64,000 nucleotides of DNA. It comes from Owenia fusiformis. Its lineage: Eukaryota > Annelida > Polychaeta > Sabellida > Oweniidae. Below, in pieces: positions 23,118 through 37,000 of the stretch. The translations under genes were made by a program, and so were the position numbers. The notes below the pieces were generated by a model that did not search any database, was not told the origin of the DNA, and saw nothing but the letters and a program-made list of their open reading frames with translations. How positions within the stretch are numbered: position 1 is the stretch's first letter; each line of letters begins with the position of its first letter. The DNA lies in assembly GCA_903813345.2 (NCBI GenBank), contig CAIIXF020000005.1, positions 2,170,001 to 2,234,000 of the forward strand, given 5' to 3'.

Positions 23118-24868
23118 CTCCATGATACTTTATTCATTACCTTGTATTGTGATTAATATGACTATTGGTCACTGCTTGTTTATATATCAAATAACTGGTT
23201 GCGATAATGAAGTTTTTTTACCTTGTAAATGCTTGTCCTCTTTGATGTTCTGTCTTCTACCATATTTCTTAGATAGAAATTGTGTTTACCAATTTTGACA
23301 TTGTGATAGGCAGAAAGCTTTAGTATATTTTTTGTGAGATGAATTCATATTTTCCAAAGGCTCTCTGAATTCTTAATATGTATTGATACACAGACAATCT
23401 CCAACAGCACAACTATTAACTGTTTAAGTGCATTTTGTTTATGCTGCGAGTTTATCTTATGGTATAAATGTAACATTTAACGGGAATTAAACATTAATAA
23501 AAATAATGTTCACGGCTTCAGTCCATAATAGTATTACTAAACATAAAATTTGTGTAGATGACACAACTTCTAAGTTTATTTTATCTTCCTAGCTACATTT
23601 TGCATAATCTTTTTTTCATCTCAAGCACTGTTATATATATTATCTGTATCTCAAAATTGTTCTTTTAACAAGCTGAAATAGTTCCTCCTGTTTAAACCGC
23701 AGTTGTCTGACCACTCAACTATATTAGTTTAAACATATTCTTATGGAAACTCTGTGTCATTCCTTATGAAGCTAAAAGCTAATCTTCGTGTTTAACTATA
23801 TATCCATGTTGGATAGCATCTTCCAAAGTTTGTATAACATTTTCAAAAGCTTAAAGCTACTATACTTTCAAAATCACATCTTCATGATTATAACATTGTC
23901 TTAGGAAAATTGTATGGTATTTCTAAAAGCTAAAAGCTATCCTATTCAAAATCACATCTCTGATTGTAACATTGTCCTAAGAAGCTTGTGTGATATTCTT
24001 TAAAGAAAAACTATCATCTTCTTGATTATAACATTGTCCTAAGAACTTGTATGGTATTTTTAAAAGCTATCCTATTCAAAATCACATCTTCATGATGATT
24101 ATATTGTCCTAAGAAGCTTGTATGATATTTTTTTTAAAGCTAAAAGCTATTCTGTTATTTAAAAGTCATACATCAGTATATATACAGTTCTTGGAGTTCT
24201 TGGAATAAGGGCGGATCTCAATTTGAACAGGTTGATCCGATTTTTGGGGACAGTTTAATTTATGGGGCAATACCCTTGCCTCTCCTGTAACCACATGTCT
24301 GCATTGGCAAACAAAGGAATGTGTACATTGATCACTTTAATCGCTGCAGTAAGGGGGGGGGTGAATATAATCTATTCCTGTGGTCAGAAATAAATGTTTC
24401 TCCAGGAACTGTCGATACACATGAGATCAAAGTTAGTTACAACATCTAATTACATTTACATGGTTAATAAACAATGCATATTCAAGCAATTAAAAGTTGC
24501 TACCCTACAACATTTGAGACTGAATGTTCTATTTTGTATAAGTACTTGTATCTACAACTTTTCTTGATGTTATGAGTATTGGCTATATCCATTTTTGATT
24601 TTTTCTTTACCGTGTGTCGTAATTATCTCAGTAAGAATGAAATGTCTCTTGGTTTTCCTAAGTCTTAAATTGTGATATTGATTTGCTAAATTGAGTGAAA
24701 TGGTTTCATTATATCTCATATTAAGTCTATTTAATCTGGTTGTTTATGTATAGATGGTTAGAATAGATTCTATGGATTTGTTGCAGTGTTAATTGTTTTA
24801 TTGAATAACAGTTGATATTATGTCATATTTATTTATTGTCTTAATATTAAAGTTACAATTTCTTTTTG
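23118..24868. other. Spacer between the two protease last exons
   Basis: AT-rich with no gene. It includes a degenerate tandem repeat (about 23760-24155, unit near 90 bp, keyed by ttataacattgtcctaag and aaaagctat) and a reverse partial copy of the dispersed family near 24520-24700. Confidence 0.6.
24828..24833 (-). promoter_or_regulatory. Candidate poly(A) signal of the protease
   Basis: AATAAA on the - strand, with a second overlapping copy at 24832-24837, about 36 nt after the stop. The proximal last exon therefore has its own 3' end before the duplicated exon. Confidence 0.45.
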
Positions 24869-26914
24869 TCAATATTTTTCTCCATCAGCCTGCAAAGTGT
24901 CCTCTATCCAGTCAATGTAAGAGTTGACCTTGGTGAATATTCCTGGTTCCTCACCACAAGTGCCACCTCGAGACACTATCCCCATCTGGACATATCTCTC
25001 ATCCTCCTTGTCATAGCATACCACAGGGCTGCCAGAATCCCCCTACATGATACAACAAATACAAATTATGTAATTTAGCTGAGAAAAAGTTTCTTCCTTT
25101 CTGTAAACTGTCTGAATTCCTGAATTGTTTTGATACACAGATAATCTCCTACAGTACAACTGGACATTTTGTTTATGCTGTGGATTGATCTTTGGGCATA
25201 ACAACTTATGGAAATGATATACATGTATAATTGTACTATTAGTACTCACTTGACAGGTTCCTATGGTTGCTTCTGCATTAAAACAGATTTCATCCTTGTA
25301 TATTGTCAAATTATATTCCCCATATATGGTTGTATTACACACATCAGGTTTGACTATTGGAAGTTTTGCATGTTGTAATACATCTGAGGGCAAACTTCCA
25401 TCTAGGAAAAAAACAATTGTAAATTGAGATGAAACTTGTTTTGGCGGATAAGTTAGAATTTCCAATATAATAAATCATTAAATGGGAAAAGTCTTAAGGT
25501 CCCTAAGTTGTATGTGATCTTGTGTACAATGAATGTACAGACTTGGGACTTTTGTTGTCTAGGCTACTATATCTTAGCAATAGAAAACCTTTGTTGAATT
25601 TTACTTACTTCTGTACTTCCTATCCTTTGTCCATCCCCATCCTGCCACCATGCAGTGTCTCCCAGGTTGAACTTTGTCAAGGTCTGCCTCATCAGGCAAA
25701 CACACAACATTTACATTCTCAGTCAGTGTTGTTGGGTAACTTAGCTTCACCAAAGCTATGTCAATGACAGGTGTGATGAGGAAGTCTTCGAAAATGAAAT
25801 TATTAAATATGTTTAAGATCTGTTACCTATACCTGTTGGGATAACATGATACCATAGGTCATAGTTTGGAATTTTAAGGGGTTCTTTTCTTATTGATGAT
25901 TTTTCTATTGAACAGTTTTGCTCTTGATGATTCTTTTTCACCTGTGCTTACATGAATCTAATTGCAGCATATAGATAGATGTAGATTCCTATATAGCTGA
26001 TCAGTCTATTGTTTACTCAGATACACTGTACAATGATACAGAACATTTTGGAAACTTAGATATTATTAAAACTTACTGGTCCAATTAGGATGAAGATATA
26101 TTTTCTCAACTGGAACATCAACATGTGTGGCATTATCATCTAACATGTTGTGTTCCCCTATTCTCATCATCCAGTGTTCAGGGTGGCTGGTATCAAAATC
26201 ACCAAGGTTATCTCCCTCCAAGCCCCTGGGAATGAAAATGGGAAGATAATCAATGATGCAGTGTCTTCAATAATAATGGTGTAAGAAAAGCAATGATACC
26301 AAAGGTGTGCTTATGACTGTTCATCTTAATTGTGTCTAAGAATCAATATTTACTTGAGCTTTGACATTTCGTCAGAGTGGGTGATATTAAAGAAAGTTGC
26401 TGCAGAGTGCTGGAAGAGCAACCAGTAACACTGCTTCACTACATTTAGGGAATAAATCAAAATCTTGAAAATGTTTTCAAGTAATATTTGTATTTGTAAG
26501 TGGCATAACCAAGGCCTGCAGCCAGGGGGTTCGCATGATTTTGAAAGAATTTTTGGCCAGGGGGTTCGAGGTGTTCCTGGAATTTTTCTGAAAACTGGCA
26601 AAAGATGTCTACAGATGTCTAAAGATGTCTGAGGCCTGTCGCCGCGTAGGTATTCATTCGTATGAAAAAAATCACTTACCAAAAGCAGTGAGCTGCAGTT
26701 AGCACCCACTGTGGATGGATCAATGAACCCCCACACCCGTACATATATGGCATTGAAGAGTTGTATGTTGATGAGTTGAACACTACTTGTCTTCTCATGT
26801 TAATCAACCAGGGCCATTCACCAAAACGAGAGCTCTCTCCACCGACTATGCGCTTTTGTCGCTTTCCATATTTACTACGTCCACAATGAGATGGAATAGG
26901 TATTTCTTTTTGTC
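24869..26914 (-). CDS. Chymotrypsin-fold secreted serine protease
   Basis: Exons on the - strand are 26914-26680, 26225-26077, 25785-25609, 25401-25250 and 25042-24869, with phases matching and a stop at the end. A short basic propeptide with a Cys (HCGRSKYGKRQKR) precedes the activation site R/IVGG. The triad is complete: His in LTAAHC, Asp in DIALVKL, Ser in GDSGSP. The residues before the Ser (GTCQGDSGSP) put Gly at the chymotrypsin position 189, so trypsin-like Arg/Lys specificity is unlikely and an elastase- or chymotrypsin-like pocket is expected. The mature domain is about 270 residues, normal for S1A. Exon 1 of this set begins in phase 1, so at least one upstream exon is missing; the signal exon is probably at 30244-30306. 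It is nested antisense in an FN3-gene intron. Confidence 0.88.
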
Positions 26915-29900
26915 CTATATGGAAAAGATTAATTTACATTTGACACAACTCACAACCTCTCACAGTATTTGTCTCGTAGGATTTCATGGTTTGTTTCTTC
27001 GTGAACTGAACAGACCCGGGTGAACAGACCCCTTGGAACAGACCTTATTTTCTAAAGTTAAGAGTATGTTCTCAATGTGTATACTGTATAAAAAGAGGAT
27101 GGTTGATAGTAAGAAAACATACCTTTGTTCTCTTTGGTTGGTTCCACAAACTTTTCTTTCACATTAACCTTATCATCGTATTTACTTTTCAAATCTGCTT
27201 TGAAAATGTTATTCCATGTTGGCTGGAACATGAACAAATTAATTATAAACCTGGTGCTTTTCAGTTCATGGGATGTAGAGTATGCCTCTGTCCATCAGTC
27301 TATCCATTTGTCTTTCTTTGTAATAACTCTTTTAACAGTTGTCAGATTTAATTCAAATTTCAAAGACTTGTAGTTCTACCTTGTCCCAGCTATTGGCACA
27401 AGATTTCTACTTAAAAGCAGTGACCACCATTTTCATATATTTTTGGCTGTATCTTGAATGCCTCTTTAGCTGGGGTCATAGATGAGATTTGACAGAATTA
27501 TAGGTTTATAAGAGAGTCTGAATTCTATAAAATGGAATACTGTGTTACTTTAGTATAATTTATATCTGTAGAGAAAATCTATATTCTTTATAAATGTGAA
27601 CCTTTTCTTCAATTTTCCATTTTTCATAAATGATTGATACATATGTGCTGCTTAACCAACTCGGGTCATGTATTTTAAAAAGTATTGCAGCCCATGGTAT
27701 AAGTTTACATCTTTGTTCAAGATGGAATCATTATAATGGCCATATATATCATCCCTCATTAATACAATACTATAACTAAACAGTGCAATTATAGGTTTAA
27801 TGACCTTGAATTTGACAGAAATAGGGTAAATGGCAATCAGGCGACTAGTTCTAATTTGGCACTTTTCCGTTTGTTTATTTATATTTGAATATAAAGTGGG
27901 TTACATACAGTACATGTATGCATACATTTTCAATAATCCTTCAACACTCTACTATACCCTAGAAATGCATAAGATACTCTGTTTGTCTAATTGCATTGTT
28001 TAGTATATTTTTGAAAGTACCTTATTAACATCTAACAGTCATCCGATAAACCATTAATAAGAAACAGACAAATAAAAACAAATAACATAATGGGTTGCTC
28101 ATGAACACCAAATGCAAGGTGTTTCAAATGTTGTTTTTTTAAATTAGTCCTTGACATGGGAGAAATAGTTGATAAATGATGTATTTGTCGATATATGGGC
28201 ATCATAATTTGATGATGCATTAAGAGGTGGAACATCGCTAAAAGGTCAGAGTTAAAAAAAGTTGTTTTCACTTGTGATTTCATTGTCCTTCAAGATCTAC
28301 TGGTATTAACAAATATGACTAACTGAAAATATACAGCCATCAGGATAAAATTTAAAGCAATAACTTTTTTACACATTCATTGTTCTCGGATGCTTCAAAT
28401 AGTAGTACCAGATTGACATCTTATACAGTCAGTCAGAGAGAAATGATGTGTATGTGCATTGCTTGTACAGTATTGTTCTGGCTTATGGTATTTATGCTGG
28501 AGAAATAGGGATCGAAACCAACCATAGTTCTCTCCTGGTGACCATTGCAAAATATTAGGTTTTATGGTCCCTTTGATACGCTTATGGACTTTCAGATTGG
28601 TTTCTGTCTATCCCACATCATTTCAGACTGATTGCTCTATCTTGTATCTTCTATCTTGTAACTATTTCAGATGTTATGAGTATTGGCTATTAATTTTAAA
28701 TTTGTTTTTCAACATGTATTGTAATGAATTCAGTATGAGGGAAATGTATTGGTCTTGGTGTTATGGTCCCGGATGGTGATATTACTACTTGAATGGTGTA
28801 GAAGAGGGCTGTTAGATACTGTTTCTTTTCATGTTGGATTATTATTTGGGATAGTTTGAGCTAGTCGATATCGAGAAAAGCAGAACTGTAGGCCAAATTC
28901 TGGTTGAAAGTTCTGGTTGACTGGCCTGGAAGATAGCAAAGTATTAATCTCGTCTTAATTTTTTTTTTTTAAACAAGTTCTTTAATATGTGGGCTCAGTC
29001 AAGCATCATACTGAACAAGATCTTGTAAGAGTTTTCCCTATCCAGGCAGATTTCTCCAAATCACATTCTTTATGACCCCATTATATTCTGAAAATAATTT
29101 TAGAATATACTGAACACCATACCCAATGTGTATCTCTGATATGTCAATCTGGCACTATAATTTAAAGAGGCTCTATGCCATAGGATAGCAAAATCAAGAC
29201 CCCTCTGGACCTTTTTGCATATTGAGTTTCACCACATATTCACCCATCTGCTTACCAGAAAAGAAATCCCAAAATCCCCCTCTTTCAGTGTAAATTGTGC
29301 TGGCCAATCTAATTATTTTCGCGGAAATTAATTCAATCTTAAGTTTGAATATACCGGGAAAGTCCTCCTGTTATCTGATTGGACATTGAATTTGTTTATC
29401 ATGAACCTGATTGGGTTCCTGGTTCAAGGCGCTTGTGTGACTCAATGGGGATCCCCCTCGTTAGCCAAGGAATCAATTGTGTTTAATTCTGGAGGTTGGT
29501 TGTTCTCTTGATTATTTCAATATTTTGGCAATAATATGCCCAAAAGTTATTCTCAAGATATATCTACGGTATGTGAGATATTATATGAGCAATAACAATA
29601 GGACATCATTGATTGCCTGGGGGAGAAATCTATGGTATAGTGAATCTTTAAGGCATAGCTAATATCAGGGATGTTTGGCGCAGATAATGCCAGCAGGCTC
29701 TGCAAGTGAAGGAAATTTATATCTGAGGAGCATAATACTGCTGCTTGGAAGATTTCTTCTAGATGGTAGAACGCATGCTAAAAATAAAGAATGTGGACAT
29801 GGATTTTTTTTGGCCGATCCTGTTTGTAGTATTGATTTGAAATTGTAACCTTCATTATAGAATAGCAGCAATCTATGAAAATCATTATTAAGATAGTCAA

Positions 29901-30243
29901 ATCACGGACTTCAGTACAATATAGCTAGAAATGTGTGTTCATCGAAAAGAATGACATATGAATAATGCAAATGTCTGAATGAATGGAAGTAGAACTTCAT
30001 TTGAGAAATTAACAAACAATATCAGCATTTTACCAATTATCTGTAAAAGGGTTCATCTCCAGTAGTAATTGTTTTTTCATCAAATGTCATGATGTCTGCC
30101 TTAACCCAGTCATCAAGAGAGCTTTATGCATAGATGCAAACAATAGAAAAACTATTTATATTCCGAAATGAATATCATGTCTGTTCTAATGCTCATATTA
30201 GAAAGTTTAGAACTAAGTTATTCAGAATTATATATCCACTTAC
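26915..30243. other. Protease 5' intron region, no gene confirmed
   Basis: At least one protease exon should lie here or nearby to reconcile the phases, but I could not fix it. A reverse copy of the dispersed family lies near 28650-28880. The rest is AT-rich with no protein or RNA signature. Confidence 0.5.
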
Positions 30244-30306
30244 CCATGCCGCCACAGTGGAAACTGTTATTAGGACGATTAGTGAGGTGACTAGATTCAT
30301 ATTCAT
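30244..30306 (-). CDS. Probable signal-peptide exon of the protease
   Basis: From ATG at 30306, 21 codons read MNMNLVTSLIVLITVSTVAAW and then meet a strong donor (gtaagt). The sequence is a clean signal peptide with an AA-type cleavage site. It lies upstream of, and on the same strand as, the protease. It ends in phase 0 while the next confirmed exon begins in phase 1, so an intermediate exon is needed. It could also belong to another small secreted product. Confidence 0.5.
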
Positions 30307-31061
30307 CTGGAATATATTTATCATTCCTTAAATTATGAAACTTATTTTGGTTCGTTAAAAAGTAGCAAATGAAAGTATTATTTCCCCTTTAAAATACATT
30401 GCTTTCTCCCTTGGTACGTTATATAATACTTATAAATTATATTGTTATATCTTCATGAAATATTTTCGCTACAATAGTTTATGAAATATTACTTACATTT
30501 CTGTTCTAAGTGCCCGAATAGCCACATTGAGAGAACGATAAATATCAGTACGCACTCGGATGTTATTCCAAAATGATGATAATTTATATGAAAAGAGGTT
30601 TTGGATGATTTATCATTTATAAACAGATAACAATTGCTTTGAGAATTTCTTTGAAACAACAACTCGTAACTGGCACTCATTAACACGATAATTATAGGAT
30701 TCTGACAAGTATAATGACTTGGAATTTATACTTGTATTTTAATATTTGGATTTATGATACACAGTTCATGGCAATGAACATCAATGAAACTGGGGAAATT
30801 AAAATAAGCATTAAACTAGATATGTCATGAGTCAGTGTTTGATATTTATAGGAACATATTTCATGAGAGTAGGTTGTGACTAACTTCATATGTATTTTAT
30901 TTCCGGCAGTCCTATTGGCCAATAATTCATTAGAGAAAGATGGATTACATGTATTACATACCTCATTTATATGAGTGAATGATAATTTAATTAGTCCAAA
31001 CAATTTTCTAATTTGCATCTTAAAAAATGATAATATGCATGTATGCTTTGTGTCATTTTAG

Positions 31062-34000
31062 GCAAAACAATCAGAGTGAAAGTGATCACACTTACAGAAC
31101 ACAGAGTTGGAAACAGTGGGCCCTCTAACATTGTTAAAGTGAGCTGCCCCAACTGCCCTCCCCCTCCCAACATCTCGCAACAACCCTCCTACAAGAGAGG
31201 TCTTGTCATTATAGCCTGGGAGAAACCTGAAAGCATTGGAGGCTCTGACAAGAGAGAAGATATTCTATATTACAAGTTAGTAGTTTAAGCAAGTTGCAGT
31301 TCTTCCAAAGTTTCATTTGTTTGAATGGATAAAGAAAGCTCAGTCTGTTTTTATGGTCTCGACCACATTTCTAGGGTACTACATCTATCCTAAAAAAATA
31401 TTAAATTTAATCTTTTTCCAAAGTAATTTTAATATGCTGATATTTACCTCATGGTGTCACCTTGTATAACATGTACATGTAGTTTTTTTAGGTTCATTTT
31501 TATAAACAAATTAAGTGTACTCATTTATATTCACCTTATAATATTTAAGATTTTATTTGTGTAACCTGTTTGATTCCTTTTTCAGTATATACTTGGATGG
31601 GGCGTGGCATGGTGAAATCATGGCAACCACACAAGCCAATAAGAATGGTTACCAATATCACATGACAGACCTGACTCCTGGACAGTCCTACGATATTCAG
31701 ATGAAGGTGAACATTTTACGATCAATTTAATGCCTAGGCGTAGGCCCTGTACTACTGTTTTGTATGACATATTATCATGAAATAAAGAAAACATAATTTA
31801 TGATCACTGTACATTTAAAAATAATCTGTATAATAAATACTAAAAGGTTATACACACAGGAGATTCATTTCATGATTGAAATGTTATTAATATTATTATT
31901 CAAGGCCTATGCGGGTGACAAGAGAACAGAAGGGAACCATGTGTACTGTCTGAGTGAATCTATTATGTCCAACAGTCTCCCTGTGATGTGCCCTGCACCA
32001 CCCAAGTCCCCTTGTTTGACAATAGAGGGCATACATGATGGTGGAATTGACGTCACGTGGCAGAGTCCACAACAATATGGTGATGCTGTCGTCTCGGTCA
32101 GTTAATTAAACAGTCAAGTAACAGTTTCCAGCTGATTTAAGTGCTTTCATTATTAAGAAGACTATTTATCATTTGAATTTTTGCTGTATCCAAAAGTGAC
32201 GTTAGCATTTCAAATTATATTCCTCAAAAATTGTATTTAATTTGCTGCTAAAGTGACTTTTGCATAAAGTTATTATTTTAATTTTATTTTTATTCTATTA
32301 ATTGTGTCAAAAATGTTTGGATGCATTTTTGAAATCATTCCCATTGATGGTCATGCTGTGTTGTCGATTTCTAGGGCTACCAACTGCTTAAAGACAACAA
32401 ACTGTATGGGTCAACTATACCCCCAGATGTCCTCAGCCTGCGCATCAAGGACGTCTCACTGGGGGAGAAGGTGACCCTACAACTTGTGGCCCTCACAGAA
32501 CATGCAGTTGGTAAGCTAGAGGGCACCAGAGTGATAGGGCACCATGAGATCAGACATACTAATGCATCTACTGATGGGGACTCTGGAATAGGAAGATCAA
32601 GCTACTATGAAAAAGAGGAGAAAGGTGAGTGTCACGCAACATTGCGATGAATCAACACACAAACTCATGACCTCATGGTTTCACTAACAGTGGTAGCCTA
32701 GCAGGTTTATTTTATGGTTACATATTCACAGAGTAGAAAGAAAACCAGTGTCACTGAATATTATGAGACAGTTATAGCTCAATTTATATATCAGTCATAA
32801 CAATGACTTACTTGTGTATTAAGGTGGCTCAAAGGATAAGAGTTTTAATTACATACATGTATTTCATAATACTCATACAATCATACATTAATACTGTGTT
32901 TGAGTATTCTTGTACTGCATCAGAAATTAGCAATAATGTTGGTGTGTACGAGTAAAATACTTTATATAGTGATTTAAATCTATTCACTTTAGAAATCAAT
33001 CAGCTCTTGGGAGAGAAATATTCAGCATGTGTGCCAGGTCCAAGGTTGACCATACATTATACAGGACTTGTGATGGCACCAACCAAAGTATGGTGTGAGA
33101 CAGTCACAGGGCACTCTGCCATGGTGGTCTGGAATAAAGGTAGTTTGATTTACTGTCCATTGTATTGTGGGTTAAGATTCACACAGAATATAACATCAAT
33201 TGTTTTTATGTCACTACCACAAATGGTGTTTTAGTCTCCAAATTCTTGGTGGTATTCGTCAGCGGTTGGTGTACGGTGTCTGTAACAAATACCAGGTGGT
33301 GACAGTTTGCTTGTGAATGCCTTGTTTAATTTTATTATTTGTATAACTTAGTTATTTTTTACATTTTTAACAAGAATATTCTGGATTCCTCTAATTAATC
33401 ACAAGAAAATTAGTATTGATTATTCTATTTATTTAAATTTGAGTCCTAAAGAATCTCACTGAGAGCAATCGTTTTGCAATATTTCAATGGAATCTTGAAA
33501 ATGGTTGACACTTTTAAATGCTACTTTCTGTAACAATGGGATTTGAAATTTCCAAATAATGCATAAAATAAGAGATGAATGAAATAATAAAGTTTTGATA
33601 GCAAATATCATCATTAACTGTACTGTAAACTGGCTGTAAACAACCCAATGACACACCGAATTAAGGCAATATTTATTTTATTTTCAATTGAAAATTTGGT
33701 TTTATTGTAAATATTTCACAATAAGATTAGTGACCCTAATAATGGAGTGCTTAACCTGTTGCTGGCCATTGATGGATTATTGTATTGTAACATATTGTGT
33801 TAGATCAAGGTAAATGATACCCTTTGTTAGGGCCCTTGCAAAAGTTGTGAAGACCCTTGCTAAAGTTTTGTTATTTTATTGTAAGAATCTGATATAATGC
33901 AATTAAAAATATTTTGTAACATTTGGTATTTTGGAATATTAAAATAATGTTTGAATTTAAAGAATTATTTAGTTTTTCTCTCATGCCTGTGATTTTCCAA

Positions 34001-37000
34001 AGATAAGACTAAGATCATTTTAGCAAGGGTTTGAAAATGGATAAATAGAGAATTTGTATAAAGTGTACAGGTATTGATCATGTAAATTTTAACGTATAAT
34101 GTATCTTTGAAACACATGTAGAATTTTCTGATCAGTAAAAATATTTCTGTCAAGTATACTGATATAATTTTGTATGGAACTTAAGGTAATGTGTTAAATC
34201 TTCATTTTTTATAAAAAGCAGTTAACAAACAACATTACAAAGAGACTCATTGTGTACTTATCCCGAATCAAACATTTTGAATGCTCTTTGGTTTGTTTTT
34301 GCTTGAACGTATTTGAATTCTGAATAGGTTTCTGTCACACATTGAATACAGGGTATATAGTTTAAGTCAAATCATTTACAACGAAATAATATTTTTATAT
34401 TTATTCATCATCATATGTGTATCATATCATTTTGTTTATAGCAACAAGTGTACTATAGCTAAAGAAAAATCACATTTCTTAGTTCTTGATAGTTATTAAT
34501 AATACTGGTATAGTAGGTTATACAGTTTATATTTTATTTTTGATTTATAGGGGCAAAGTTTTCAATTCATTTTAAGTTATTCACGTTCAGTAATATGGAA
34601 AACTTGGTAAATAAAAATCGTTGGTTTATACATAGTTCTATACAGTGTATGACTCCTCATGTGTTTTACTATTTTAGAATTGTGTTATATTTAACAGGGG
34701 AAAAAGTGAAGCCTCACTATGTACTCCCAGATAGTTACCAAGTGACCTGGTGGCCAGGAGATATTTTAAAATTGTGTTATATTTAACAGGGGAAAAAGTG
34801 AAGCCTCACTATGTACTCCCAGATAGTTACCAAGTGACATGGTGGCCAGGAGATAAACCTGAAGAGAACATCAACAGTCAGGCATCTAGAGGTAAGATCA
34901 CAAGTATTATTTTGGAAAACCTTAACACTTAATTATCTCCATTTTTGGAATATTCATACCTTATGATTTGATCACAAGTCATTGCTCATCCAAAAGTAGA
35001 CGATGGTTTTTCTCAGAATTGTACAGTCATACCAAAACGAAGCTCTATATAGTAGGAACTAAATGAATGTTCTGGTGATGCTTGTGAAACCTATACATAC
35101 TCAGTGATAAAGTTTGAATTTAAAATCAGAATATTGGCAAATTTGAGGCACATGTGTTTTGCAGATGACCACCTGAACATTGAAGGCCTAGATGCCAACA
35201 CCACCTACACTGTAATTGTTGAAGCAAGGAAATTACAGTCCTATACACAGACACAAGAAGGTAGGGAACTTATATAACCCACCCTGCTTTAGTTAAATTA
35301 AGAATATACACTTGTTAAGCTTAGAATTAACACATTTAATATTTATTTCCTTTAAGCTTATTACATTTTCAGTATTGATACTATGTGTATTATGAATCTT
35401 TTAGAGCAGTTTAAGATTCAATTTTATATAAAATTAATTGTATAAAATGAAAACATTAATATGTGTTAACAGTATGTAAGATAGATATGTACTGAAGCAC
35501 TTAATCATTATAATGATGTTAAAACTAATTAAGTTTATAAGTGTAATTTGAATTACTAATCAAGCTTTGATTAAGATCTACTAACCTTCATGTTTTCGGT
35601 GCAGATCTAGAGAGTGATGAAATTCGACACAGTTTTATCCTGACTAGTAAATCTGAGCATATAAAATTGACAACAGCGCAACCTCCGGATCCACCAACAA
35701 ATCTTGGTATTTTATCGTCGACTTGTAACAGCATCAGTGTCGCATGGGATCCTCCTAGAGAACATGGTGTTGAAGTAATTGGTGAGTTAGAGATAAAATG
35801 TATTGTGACAGAACTCATAACTTTCAATACTTCATGTGCAGTCTTTCATGTTTAATTGTATATTAAATACTTCTCAATCCACTGAACAGTCCATCTTGCT
35901 GTTATAGGCAGTTTTTCGGTACAGATCTGGAGAGTGATGAAATTTGGCACAGTTTTATCCTGACTCGTAAATCTGAGCATATAAAATTGACAAATCCGAT
36001 ATTTATTTTCTGAATTAGTCTTGATTGTTTTTTTATGTATACTTTTTCTTTGCAGGTATCCGTGTAGATTGTGTTCCACTTCGTGCCCATAGCAACCAGC
36101 ACCGATGTCTAGAGTTAATGCCTGACAGCACATGTGCAGTCTTGGAGAATCTCCTCGAGAGCACTGAATATCACATCACAGTTACTGCACTTACTGAGGA
36201 GTTCTTTGATCAACTTCCTGCTAAAGACAAAACTAAGAAATCACGAACATTACCAAAGGATATAATAGTTCAGAAAGCAAGCCCATGGTTACCAAGTTCT
36301 AGTATAATCAGTATGACATCAGGAACTAAACCTCCCTGTGATGTCACAGTGGTGGACACAGGGATGGACTGGGTGTCGATACGCTGGCTACCTGCACAAG
36401 TTAATGGCACCAACTGGATGCAAGGAACTATAGTACGCTGGGCAGAGGTGAAGCCAAAAAGTCAGAAAAATGAAACCACACTAGCTAATCATGCAGAGTT
36501 AATGCCAGGAGATACAACATTGAAAATCCAGGATCTTCAGCCTGGTGTGCAATATAAGATTGTAGTGGAGGCTGTTGTTAGTGTTAAAACTACTATTAAA
36601 CCTGGTGAAGGCCCAGACACAGTCAGTGATAAGACTAGGGAGGGTGCTAACAGGAGAACTGCTCATGTTATGTCCTCAGCTGTATATGTAAGGACTAAAG
36701 CCCCTAGTGAACCCCCTGTTGTGTTAGTAACTGGTTTCACTAATGACTCCATACACCTCTACTGGGAGAAACCCTCTATGTTTACAATACTCCACAAAGA
36801 AGGTGATGAAACACCTCAGTATATACGGAGGTGTCTGGAAGGTTATAAACTAGAGATTAATGGTAAGCTTCATATGAAGCTTGGGTCAGCTGCTCAGAGT
36901 TGCACATTGACAAAATGTAGAGCAGGCAGGACATATAATATTGTGTTAATTGCTCTTACATGTACTGAAGATGTGAAGAAAGAGCGGAGGGCTAAGAAGA

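Noticed and set aside
26510-26600. ggttcg motifs suggesting a tRNA T-arm
   Set aside because: No acceptor stem, D-arm or anticodon arm could be folded around them; part of a local direct repeat (gccagggggttcg).
29560-29780. A 74-codon open stretch on the - strand after a good acceptor, between the signal exon and the protease
   Set aside because: No donor with the required phase and no recognised motif; left unassigned.
30055-30135. Short - strand frame (LDDWVKADIMTFDEK...) looking like a protease pro-segment exon
   Set aside because: It ends in a stop with no donor, and its phase does not fit the signal exon, so I could not place it in the gene.
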